A DNA stretch of 8,624 bases from an uncultured Oscillospiraceae bacterium. GTDB taxonomy: Bacteria; Bacillota; Clostridia; Oscillospirales; Oscillospiraceae. This document shows, piece by piece, positions 1 through 4,757 of the stretch. The DNA lies in contig CAAFMG010000174.1 in the NCBI GenBank assembly GCA_900763965.1, positions 1 to 8,624 of the forward strand. The letters are read 5' to 3'. Every line of letters begins with the position of its first letter. The first letter of the stretch is position 1. A model generated the notes under the pieces. That model was not told the DNA's origin. It made no database searches and was given only the letters and a program-made list of their open reading frames with translations. A program made the position numbers and the translations under genes.

Positions 1-9
1 AAAAAACGG

Positions 10-38
10 TTGCATTTTCCATGGGGGTCTGCTATAAT
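10..38 (+). promoter_or_regulatory. Sigma-A promoter of the tRNA-Gly gene
   Basis: A -35 box TTGCAT (10-15) and a perfect -10 box TATAAT (33-38) are separated by 17 bp. The predicted start is near 44-46, only a few bases before the mature tRNA 5' end at 48, so the precursor would have almost no leader. No other gene lies between the promoter and the tRNA. Confidence 0.85.
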
Positions 39-47
39 ATGGGCAAC

Positions 48-121
48 GCAGGATTCGTATATCGGTAATACAACGGCTTCCCAAGCCGTGAAGGCGGGTT
101 CGACTCCCGTATCCTGCTCCA
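48..121 (+). tRNA. tRNA-Gly, anticodon CCC
   Basis: The sequence folds into a full cloverleaf. The 7-bp acceptor stem is 48-54 with 111-117, the D stem 57-60 with 68-71, the 5-bp anticodon stem 73-77 with 85-89, and the T stem 94-98 with 106-110 around a TTCGACT loop. The 7-base anticodon loop is TTCCCAA, giving anticodon CCC at 80-82, which reads GGG glycine codons. The discriminator base is T118 and CCA is encoded at 119-121. The gene stands alone, with its own promoter and terminators, and is not part of a tRNA cluster here. Confidence 0.96.
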
Positions 122-127
122 TAAAAA

Positions 128-158
128 GCCGCTCTGCCATTGGCAGAGCGGTTCTTTT
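128..158 (+). terminator. Intrinsic terminator of the tRNA gene (first of two)
   Basis: A 10-bp perfect GC-rich stem (129-138 with 142-151) with a 3-base loop is followed by a T-rich run (152-158). It starts seven bases after the encoded CCA, so it ends the tRNA precursor almost at the mature 3' end. Confidence 0.88.
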
Positions 159-165
159 AACAGTC

Positions 166-200
166 AATGGAGCGTATCCATGCAGATACGCTCCATTTTT
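166..200 (+). terminator. Second tandem intrinsic terminator
   Basis: A 12-13 bp perfect stem (166/167-178 with 185-196/197) around a 6-base loop CATGCA runs into TTTTT (196-200). It lies just after the first terminator and would act as a fail-safe that insulates the downstream toxin-antitoxin locus. The interval 201-300 that follows holds nothing I can recognise. Confidence 0.8.
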
Positions 201-300
201 GCTATGCCAGCATCAATGCAGCAAGGGAACTGCGCTGCCGGATTCCCCGGAAAGCAAAAAACGGCACACGCCTCATCCAAGGTCATGTCCCGGTTTTGTG

Positions 301-329
301 TTGCATTTTGTCAAAGGACGTGGTATGCT
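301..329 (+). promoter_or_regulatory. Probable promoter of the small toxin mRNA
   Basis: TTGCAT (301-306) and TATGCT (324-329) are 17 bp apart and the -10 is preceded by TGG, giving an extended -10 look. The start would be near 336, just before the 13-mer shared with the antisense RNA. An overlapping alternative is TTGTCA (308-313) with TATACG (332-337), spaced 18 bp. The first is preferred because it places the shared 13-mer at the 5' end of the transcript, as on the antisense side. This promoter is weaker than the antisense one, as is usual in type I toxin-antitoxin loci. Confidence 0.6.
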
Positions 330-336
330 TGTATAC

Positions 337-368
337 GGTACTACCAGTATCCCGGTAAGCGGCTCCCC
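337..368 (+). repeat. Toxin-mRNA 5' arm of an inverted repeat flanking the toxin
   Basis: The 13-mer GGTACTACCAGTA (337-349) followed by a block ending GCGGCTCCCC (359-368) is matched in reverse complement at 572-596. On the antisense RNA the same 13-mer is followed by GGCGGTTCCCC. The two arms are therefore near the 5' ends of the two convergent transcripts. They are also complementary to each other within any toxin mRNA long enough to reach 596. Confidence 0.75.
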
Positions 369-399
369 TGATTTTTTCGGGGGTAATGACTTCTTTTTG

Positions 400-422
400 C
401 CCCCTGCATATTTGGAAGGGGG
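400..422 (+). promoter_or_regulatory. Hairpin covering the toxin ribosome-binding site
   Basis: CCCCCT (400-405) is perfectly complementary to AGGGGG (417-422), with an 11-base loop. The 3' arm is the core of the purine-rich ribosome site (414-425) of the toxin at 430. The stem would hide the ribosome site in the mRNA. A second C run (365-368) could compete for the same G run or pair with G379-383. Such sequestration of toxin ribosome sites is known for type I toxins; here it is inferred from complementarity only. Confidence 0.55.
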
Positions 423-429
423 TGGTCAC

Positions 430-528
430 ATGGTTACATGGTCAGACCTGATTGGGTTCTGTACATTCCTTGTGATGTTGATCTCCCTGATTCTTGAAAT
501 CGAAGATCATAATAATAAAGAGAAGTAA
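430..528 (+). CDS. Small holin-like toxin (type I toxin-antitoxin)
   Basis: This 32-residue peptide begins MVTWSDLIGFC and ends DHNNKEK. It has one membrane-spanning stretch (about residues 7-24: IGFCTFLVMLISLILEIE region) and a short charged, lysine-containing tail. That layout, size and the opening MVTWSDL match the putative holin-like toxin family (Hol_Tox) common in Clostridia; such peptides are thought to insert in the membrane and depolarise it when overproduced. The start is chosen because a strong purine run GGAAGGGGGTGG (414-425) sits just upstream. The longer reading frame that runs back through the tRNA is not credible. It has its own promoter, lies opposite an antisense RNA, and its stop codon falls inside the hairpin shared by both transcripts. 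Family membership is recognised from pattern, not from a search. Confidence 0.72.
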   Translation: MVTWSDLIGFCTFLVMLISLILEIEDHNNKEK

Positions 529-558
529 CCGCTAACCTCCAAGTTCCGGTTACTTCTC
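520..558 (-). terminator. Hairpin at the toxin stop codon, likely terminator of the antisense RNA
   Basis: A 12-bp perfect stem (520-531 with 547-558) encloses a 15-base loop. Read on the minus strand it is followed by TTTATTATTATG, a T-rich tract suited to ending the leftward antisense RNA. On the plus strand there is no T tract directly after it, so the toxin mRNA probably runs further, possibly to 677-720. The toxin stop codon TAA (526-528) lies in the left arm. Confidence 0.65.
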
Positions 559-571
559 CGTAATCAACCTT

Positions 572-596
572 GGGGAACCGCCTTACTGGTAGTACC
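572..596 (-). repeat. Antisense-RNA 5' arm of the inverted repeat
   Basis: Reverse-complement copy of the 337-368 arm: TACTGGTAGTACC (584-596) preceded by GGGGAACCGCC (572-582). The 13-mer is perfect; the GC block differs in a few positions and lacks a 4-7 base insert seen in the toxin-side arm. It forms part of the 5' region of the antisense RNA. Confidence 0.75.
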
Positions 597-608
597 CTTT
601 TCATCTAT

Positions 609-637
609 AGTATACCGCACCCACCCCACTTTGTCAA
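609..637 (-). promoter_or_regulatory. Promoter of the antisense RNA
   Basis: Read on the minus strand this is TTGACA (637-632), a 17-bp spacer, and TATACT (614-609). The -35 is a perfect consensus and the -10 matches in five of six positions, making it one of the strongest promoters in the window. The expected start is near 602. There is no protein-coding frame downstream on this strand, so its product is an RNA facing the toxin gene. Confidence 0.82.
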
Positions 638-642
638 CCGCC

Positions 643-673
643 CCACCAAATCACCGGGGCAAATATTTCGGGG
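643..673. repeat. Possible remnant of the intergenic repeat module
   Basis: The stretch around AAATCACCGGGGC and ATTTCGGGGC (643-673) resembles 4201-4228, where AATCACCGAGCGG is followed by AAATTTCGGGGC. A related block opens the right-hand island at 8222. The match is short and imperfect, so this may be a decayed fragment or chance. Confidence 0.35.
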
Positions 674-676
674 CAA

Positions 677-720
677 CCGGCGGCGCAGCATCTTACCCTC
701 TGCGCCGCCGGATTTGTTCT
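677..720. terminator. GC-rich hairpin terminator between the toxin locus and the minus-strand operon
   Basis: A 12-bp perfect stem (677-688 with 700-711) has an 11-base loop. On the plus strand it is followed by a T-rich run (713-726, ATTTGTTCTTCTTTT type), which would end the toxin mRNA. On the minus strand it sits 13 bases after the stop codon of the last operon gene but is followed only by TTGCCCC, a poor T tract. It may therefore work mainly for rightward transcripts and only weakly for the operon. Confidence 0.65.
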
Positions 721-724
721 TCTT

Positions 725-1603
725 TTACCCAACCTCCGGATCCCGCACCAGCAGGGGGGTGAACATGGGGTGGCCGAAGTGCTTGACGAAGCGCTGGCAT
801 TTGATGAGGAAGGCGTAGTATACATTGTAGCCGCAGCCGTACATGGTCTCGGTGTTGCCCATGCCCTTGGCCAAAATCACGTCGGCGGTTTCCAGAGCCT
901 TCCGGGCTTCCTGCCCCAGCTCATCCAGCTGGGTTCCGGCTATCTGGTTGCCGTTGTCGATCACCGGGAAGGGGATGCCTACCAGCGCCGCATCTTCCCG
1001 GGTGGCGTCGTTCTGGGTGGGGCCGCCCCGGACGCAGAAGGTGATGGCAAGATGGGGGTATCTTTGGGCAATGGTCTCGGCAAAGATCCGGTCGAAGCCG
1101 ATCTCTCCGGCGTTGTCCGTCAGGTAGAGAAGGCTGCTGCCGGTTTCCAGATCCCGGCACAGCTGGGCATAGACGGCGGGATCCAGCTGCATTTCCAGAC
1201 CCTTGTCCAGCATTTCTTCCAGCGCTTCCAGACTGACCTGGCCTTGCAGGGCGGCGAAGTCCAGATAGTTGCCCAGAATGGAAAATTGCAGTCCGGCAAA
1301 CACCGGGTCAGGGGCAGAAAATACCTTTTCCCGGATCTGGGGCATCCGTTCCAGGACGAACCGGTTGGAAAGCTCCTTTTCCTGCCGCATCCGGTCGGCG
1401 GGAAGGCCGTACATTTCTTCCAGAAGCTTGGCCATCCGGGGGCCGAACCAGGGGGAGGCTGCCCCGTCGGGAACCTGCTGATACAGCTGCATCAGGGCCT
1501 TGGCAAAGGCCATGGCCTGCTCCTCCGTCCCCAGAGGGCGGACAAGCTCCAGGCTCCGCTTCAGGTGGCATTCCAGGCAGGCGGTGTCAATGGCAATGCT
1601 CAT
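725..1603 (-). CDS. DUF89/ARMT1-like damage-control phosphatase
   Basis: This 292-residue soluble protein carries the marks of the DUF89 family, metal-dependent phosphatases thought to remove aberrant or excess phosphorylated metabolites. Visible motifs are an N-terminal CxxC (C9, C12), GNYLDF (111-116), the metal-site motif TDNAGE (162-167, with D163 and N164), VRGGPTQNDAT (191-201) and KGMGNTETM (246-254). The length and the CxxC fit the stand-alone prokaryotic subgroup (subfamily I). Its start ATG overlaps the stop of the upstream YhcH-family gene by 4 bases (ATGA), so translation is probably coupled. It is the last gene of the operon that begins with murI. The natural substrate cannot be told from sequence; sugar or nucleotide phosphates made by operon neighbours are an inference. 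Confidence 0.85.
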   Translation of the reverse strand: MSIAIDTACLECHLKRSLELVRPLGTEEQAMAFAKALMQLYQQVPDGAASPWFGPRMAKLLEEMYGLPADRMRQEKELSNRFVLERMPQIREKVFSAPDPVFAGLQFSILGNYLDFAALQGQVSLEALEEMLDKGLEMQLDPAVYAQLCRDLETGSSLLYLTDNAGEIGFDRIFAETIAQRYPHLAITFCVRGGPTQNDATREDAALVGIPFPVIDNGNQIAGTQLDELGQEARKALETADVILAKGMGNTETMYGCGYNVYYAFLIKCQRFVKHFGHPMFTPLLVRDPEVG

Positions 1604-2040
1604 AGATGAAGTTTCACCACCATTTTGGTGCTGGCGTGAGGGGCATCCGGGGACACGGTGGGCATGTGGGCATCCTCCGGGAAGACCACATAGCAGTACC
1701 CGGCGGGGATGGTCATCAGCTCCACATTGCCCTTGTAGAAGCCGATGTCCTTTTCTAAGTCAAAGTCTCCCTCCGGGGTCAGGGCGGCAACGTCTGCCCA
1801 GCCCACGGACTCCCAGCCCTCTACCACATACTGAATGTCCAAAAACCGGCGGTGGGCCTCAATGGTGCCCGCCCTGGGATCCCGGGTGGTGTTGGTGGAA
1901 ATGACAATCCGGTTGTTGCCGGACAGGGGAATGGTGCGGGCCTCGTAGGTCTTGACCTGACGGATGGCTTCCAGCGCCTCCTCCAGGCCGGGGATCACGG
2001 GAATGTACCGGGGCAGATCCTTAAAAGGACAGATGATCAT
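1600..2040 (-). CDS. YhcH/YjgK/YiaL (TabA/EbgC) family protein
   Basis: A 146-residue cupin-like protein of the DUF386 family, the usual length for the group. Conserved features are EAHRRFLDIQYVVEG (61-75, with the likely metal ligands E61 and H63), FPEDAHMP (120-127, with H125) and a lysine-containing C-terminal strand KMVVKL (139-144). Members include E. coli YhcH/NanQ, linked to sialic acid anomer conversion, TabA, a biofilm modulator, and EbgC, a beta-galactosidase accessory subunit; the shared theme is binding of sugars at a metal site. Start ATG has AAAGGAG (2050-2056) about 9 bases upstream. It follows the HAD gene by 32 bases and overlaps the DUF89 gene by 4 bases. No sialic acid genes are present in the window, so the sugar it acts on is unknown. 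Confidence 0.87.
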   Translation of the reverse strand: MIICPFKDLPRYIPVIPGLEEALEAIRQVKTYEARTIPLSGNNRIVISTNTTRDPRAGTIEAHRRFLDIQYVVEGWESVGWADVAALTPEGDFDLEKDIGFYKGNVELMTIPAGYCYVVFPEDAHMPTVSPDAPHASTKMVVKLHL

Positions 2041-2072
2041 GGTAATAAACTCCTTTCGAGTAATAAACGATA

Positions 2073-2705
2073 TCAGTCATTTACAATTTTCAGTAAATCC
2101 GAGAATTGTTCCAATTTCCCATCAAAATGCTCCGGGGTGCCGAAGCCGTAGCTGCACCAGAGGAAGGGGATCCCGGCTTCCCGGGCGGCTTCATAATCCC
2201 CCTGGGTGTCTCCCACATAGGCACAGGGGCCGATGCCGCAGCGCTGTATCAGGGTGCGGATGGTCTGGCCCTTGCTGGTTCCGGTGTCTCCAAAGCACAG
2301 GTGGTCTTCGATTAACCGGGCAATCCCCAGCTTTTCCATGCACAGCTCCGGGTAGCCCTGCTGGCTGTTGCTGACGATGAACAGGCGGCAGCGGCGGCTG
2401 AGAAGCTCCAGAGTTTCCGCCACCCCAGGGTAGCCGATACGGCAGGGATCCTCCTGCAAATGCCGGTTTTCCCGCTCCATGCACCGCACCATCAGGCCGT
2501 AGCGCTGGGATTCCGGGATGGAGGATAGAATCCTGTCGGCAATTTCCGTCATCACCTTGCCAAAGAGGGGCTTTAAGTCCTCCGCCGTGACGCACAGCTC
2601 TGGATGACCCTCGTCCACCAGCTGCAAATTGTACCCCTCCGCCACCAGGGCACGGGAGTCCCACAGAGTGCCGTCAATGTCAAAAATCAAACTTTCCAGC
2701 TTCAT
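2073..2705 (-). CDS. HAD-family phosphatase (phosphoglycolate phosphatase-like)
   Basis: A 210-residue haloacid dehalogenase superfamily hydrolase. Motif I is DIDGTLWDS with nucleophile D9 and acid/base D11, motif II contains S112 in IVSNS, motif III lysine is K145 in TSKGQT, and motif IV is VGDTQGDYEAA with D166 and D170. The insert between motifs I and II is helical and about 90 residues long, the type seen in subfamily IA phosphatases such as phosphoglycolate phosphatase and beta-phosphoglucomutase; absence of mutase-specific features cannot be judged by eye. The start at 2705 is chosen because GGAGGG lies just upstream and the ATGA overlaps the stop of the kinase gene by 4 bases; the frame stays open further upstream but that part is antisense-like proline/alanine-rich read-through inside the kinase. 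Substrate unknown. Confidence 0.87.
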   Translation of the reverse strand: MKLESLIFDIDGTLWDSRALVAEGYNLQLVDEGHPELCVTAEDLKPLFGKVMTEIADRILSSIPESQRYGLMVRCMERENRHLQEDPCRIGYPGVAETLELLSRRCRLFIVSNSQQGYPELCMEKLGIARLIEDHLCFGDTGTSKGQTIRTLIQRCGIGPCAYVGDTQGDYEAAREAGIPFLWCSYGFGTPEHFDGKLEQFSDLLKIVND

Positions 2706-3325
2706 TTTCCCTCCAAATGCCGCCCAATCCGGCCAATGAGCATTTCCAGCGCCACCATATTCTGGCCGCCGCCGGGAACGATGATGTCCGCAAATTTCTT
2801 GCTGGGCTCCACATACTGCTCGTGCATGGGCTTGACGGTCTGCTGGTACTGCTCCAGCACGCTTTCCAAAGTGCGGCCCCGCTGCTGTACGTCCCGGAGG
2901 ATCCGGCGGCACAGCCGCACATCTGCATCCGCATCCACAAAGACCCGGATATCCATCAGATCCCGCAGCTGCCGGTTTTCAAAGATCAGAATGCCCTCCA
3001 CAATGATGACCTTCTCCGGCACCACGGGAATGGTGGCATCCAGCCGGTTGTGGATGGTGAAATCGTACACCGGGCATTCGATGCAGCCCCCATGGCGCAG
3101 GATCTCCAAATGCCGGGCCATGAGGTCGGTTTCCAGAGAGCCGGGCTCGTCATAGTTTAGGTGGGTGCGCTGTTCGTAGGTCAGCTCGTCATGGCGGCGG
3201 TAGTAGTTGTCATGGCTGAGTACCGTGACCATGTCGGGAAATTCGGCGATCAGGTTCTTCACCAGAGTGGATTTTCCACTGCCGGAACCTCCGGCGATGC
3301 CGATAACCAGAATATTTTTATGCAT
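2702..3325 (-). CDS. udk: Uridine kinase-like P-loop kinase
   Basis: A 207-residue protein of the uridine kinase/phosphoribulokinase family, which phosphorylates uridine and cytidine in pyrimidine salvage. The P-loop GGSGSGKST is at 12-20. Further family signatures are SHDNYYR (about 37-43), NYDEPGSLETD (about 58-68), IIVEGILIFE (about 106-115), RDVQQRGR (about 145-152) and VKPMHEQYVEPSKKFADIIVP (from about 164), a hallmark run near the C terminus. The length is that of a full Udk. The start at 3325 gives the standard Udk N terminus; frame upstream to 3397 lies inside murI and is rejected. The ribosome site AGGAAGG lies in the murI 3' end and the two genes overlap by 8 bases. Because it sits with phosphatases and a sugar-binding protein, a relaxed or different nucleoside substrate is possible. 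Confidence 0.86.
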   Translation of the reverse strand: MHKNILVIGIAGGSGSGKSTLVKNLIAEFPDMVTVLSHDNYYRRHDELTYEQRTHLNYDEPGSLETDLMARHLEILRHGGCIECPVYDFTIHNRLDATIPVVPEKVIIVEGILIFENRQLRDLMDIRVFVDADADVRLCRRILRDVQQRGRTLESVLEQYQQTVKPMHEQYVEPSKKFADIIVPGGGQNMVALEMLIGRIGRHLEGK

Positions 3326-4100
3326 GGGCTTGCGTTCCTTCCTGTAAAAGACTGTAGACCCGCCGGACAAGAGCCGGGTCGGGACTGCTGTTTTCAACGA
3401 TCAATTCCCCGGGGCCCTTTTCCAGCAGATCGGCGGCCTGCAGCCGGCGGCGGGTCTCCCGGGCGGTTCCTGCCCCGCCGTCCAGCAGGGCAACCTCCGG
3501 CCCCAGCACCTTGGCAATGGCCTGGGCGGCCAGAGGATAATGGGTACACCCCAGCACCACCGCATCCAGCTGTCCCCGGTAGGGGGACAACAGGGGGGTA
3601 AGCAGTGCCTCGGCCTCCGGGGAATTCCCCTTTCCCGCCTCCACCAGCTCCACCAGCCCCGGAACCGGGAGCTTGGTGACGGTGCAGTTTTCAAAGCGGT
3701 GGAGTAAGGTATCAAACTTTTCCTCCCGCAATGTCACCTGGGTGGCCATGACCCCGATCCGTCCCCCGGGGAAGTGGTCGGCGGCCACCTTGAGGGCCGG
3801 TTCAATGCCGATGACGATGAGCTCCGGGTAAGCCTTTCGCAAGTCCTCCACCGCCGCCGCCGTGGCGGTATTGCAGGCCAGGACAAGGGCCTTCAAAGGC
3901 TTTTCCCGCTGCATCCGCTCTGCCGCCGCAAAGGTCAGCCGGGCAACCTCCCGGGTGGAGCGGCTTCCATAGGGGGCATTGGCACTGTCCCCAAAGTACA
4001 AATACCGCTCCCCCGGCATCAGCTCCAAAAGCCGCCGCAGCACACTGACCCCGCCCAGCCCTGAGTCGAACACCCCGATATAATCCTGCCGCAAAGCCAA
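3318..4100 (-). CDS. murI: Glutamate racemase
   Basis: A 260-residue cytoplasmic enzyme that interconverts L- and D-glutamate, supplying D-glutamate for peptidoglycan. Active-site motifs are all present: GVFDSGLGG (9-17, D12), DSANAPYG (38-45), ACNTAT with catalytic C76, and GCTHYPL with catalytic C185. The length is normal for MurI. The start appears to be TTG at 4100: no ATG or GTG precedes the conserved YIGVFDSG, and CTGGAGG (GGAGG at 4112-4116) lies upstream at an 11-base spacing; a second TTG at 4094 is a less well-spaced alternative. It is the first gene of the minus-strand operon, directly behind a good promoter at 4140-4168, and overlaps the kinase gene by 8 bases. Confidence 0.95.
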   Translation of the reverse strand: MALRQDYIGVFDSGLGGVSVLRRLLELMPGERYLYFGDSANAPYGSRSTREVARLTFAAAERMQREKPLKALVLACNTATAAAVEDLRKAYPELIVIGIEPALKVAADHFPGGRIGVMATQVTLREEKFDTLLHRFENCTVTKLPVPGLVELVEAGKGNSPEAEALLTPLLSPYRGQLDAVVLGCTHYPLAAQAIAKVLGPEVALLDGGAGTARETRRRLQAADLLEKGPGELIVENSSPDPALVRRVYSLLQEGTQAHA

Positions 4101-4139
4101 ACCGCCGCCCCCCTCCAGAGAAATCCCGTCTTTTCTACT

Positions 4140-4168
4140 ATTCTATCAAAATTCCCCCATGGTTGCAA
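4140..4168 (-). promoter_or_regulatory. Promoter of the murI operon
   Basis: On the minus strand, TTGCAA (4168-4163), a 17-bp spacer and TAGAAT (4145-4140) with a TG two bases before the -10 form an extended -10 sigma-A promoter. The start would be near 4133, giving a leader of about 33 bases before the TTG start codon. The -35 box lies some 15-30 bases from the start of the repeat island, so the island is the upstream flank of this promoter. Confidence 0.75.
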
Positions 4169-4198
4169 TGGGTATTTTCAGTGGGTGTATGGGCGGTG

Positions 4199-4541
4199 CC
4201 ACCGAATCACCGAGCGGAAATTTCGGGGCGTTGTAGGGGCGGCTATCAGCCGCCCGGTTGTTTCCCCACCGGGGAAACAACGTCGGCGCAAAGCGCCGAC
4301 AATGGCAGTATCGAATATTTGCAAATGAAATTCGGTGATACAACGTCGAAACATGGAATATTCGCAACATTGGGGCCCCGGTGGGTGTGTAACGGTTCTG
4401 CTCAAAAATTTGCCACGTTGGCGGGCGGCTGATAGCCGTTGAATTATTGAGTGATCGCCCCCGGCGATCATTGGATTTTGATTCGCTGCGCGGAGCACCA
4501 CCCCTACAGCGCACCGAAATCACCCTGGCAAAAATTTCGAT
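4199..4541. repeat. Left hairpin-repeat island (intergenic modular repeat)
   Basis: No gene is present. Three perfect hairpins follow each other: 4237-4255 (8-bp stem GGGCGGCT/AGCCGCCC), 4257-4281 (11-bp stem GTTGTTTCCCC/GGGGAAACAAC) and 4282-4300 (8-bp stem GTCGGCGC/GCGCCGAC). Next comes a block with the palindrome ATTTGCAAAT (about 4317-4326). A further hairpin TGATCGCC/GGCGATCA type lies at 4452-4470. The block 4253-4341 reappears in direct orientation at 8339-8426, while 4431-4506 reappears inverted at 8257-8332 (76 bp each, only about six to eight differences by eye) and about 4393-4437 reappears inverted at about 8446-8487. The island is thus a mosaic of reusable modules in both orientations. 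It encodes no transposase. Reading frames through it are low-complexity repeats of hairpin sequence and are not genes. Confidence 0.85.
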
Positions 4542-4660
4542 GCGCCGCCGATGCAATCTACCACCCGCCATCGAACCGGGTGACCCCCAACGGTGTGGGT
4601 CAACTGCCAGGGTCGCAGGCTCGTCATAGCCAGCGGGGGCACCCCGCCCCCTCAGTATTT
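4542..4660. other. Gene-free spacer after the left island
   Basis: About 120 bases between the repeat island and the glnK-type promoter. It contains a short GACCC/GGGTC inverted pair around 4582-4600 and a 6-bp G/C hairpin GGGGGC (4635-4640) with GCCCCC (4646-4651) followed by TCAGTATTTT, which could be a weak rightward terminator protecting the two-component promoter. No coding sequence or RNA gene is recognised. Confidence 0.4.
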
Positions 4661-4675
4661 TGACGGAAAAGGGCG

Positions 4676-4704
4676 TTGAAAAACCCTGGTCACTGTGCTA
4701 TACT
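4676..4704 (+). promoter_or_regulatory. Promoter of the two-component operon
   Basis: TTGAAA (4676-4681) and TATACT (4699-4704) are separated by 17 bp, five of six matches each to the sigma-A consensus. The start would be near 4711, leaving a leader of about 47 bases before the ATG at 4758. No operator-like repeat of the kind found upstream of the PfoR-like gene is visible here. Confidence 0.8.
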
Positions 4705-4757
4705 CATAAATATATTGCCTGTTTTCCCAATTGCAGGTACAAGGAGGAGTTTTCCCG

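Larger units (their letters stand above)
512..602 (-). ncRNA. Antisense RNA (type I antitoxin candidate)
   Basis: A strong minus-strand promoter (609-637) predicts a leftward transcript starting near 602. It would begin close to the shared 13-mer (596 down to 584), run through the hairpin at 520-558 and stop in the T-rich stretch beyond it, giving an RNA of roughly 90 bases. It overlaps the last codons of the toxin and whatever 3' untranslated region the mRNA has. No open frame of note is present. The role as antitoxin is inferred from position, promoter strength and the toxin family; both ends are estimates. Confidence 0.65.

Noticed and set aside
10..429. Open frame running from 10 through the tRNA into the toxin
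   Set aside because: It crosses the tRNA promoter, the tRNA and two terminators; only the last 33 codons from ATG 430, with a ribosome site, are credible.
770..1609. Plus-strand open frame opposite the DUF89 gene
   Set aside because: The minus-strand product has conserved DUF89 motifs and translational coupling to its neighbour; the plus frame is a shadow.
2042..2067. 8-bp direct repeat GTAATAAA on both sides of the YhcH-gene ribosome site
   Set aside because: It is short and AT-rich in a small gap; likely chance or a trivial duplication.
3326..3397. Upstream extension of the kinase gene to 3397
   Set aside because: The extra 24 residues lie inside murI and do not fit the normal Udk N terminus, which begins at 3325.
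4074..4140. Riboswitch or leader RNA ahead of murI
   Set aside because: The leader is only about 33 bases long and shows no conserved aptamer or terminator structure.
4146..4663. Several short open frames in the left repeat island
   Set aside because: They read through hairpin repeats, lack ribosome sites and appear in whichever frame the repeats leave open.
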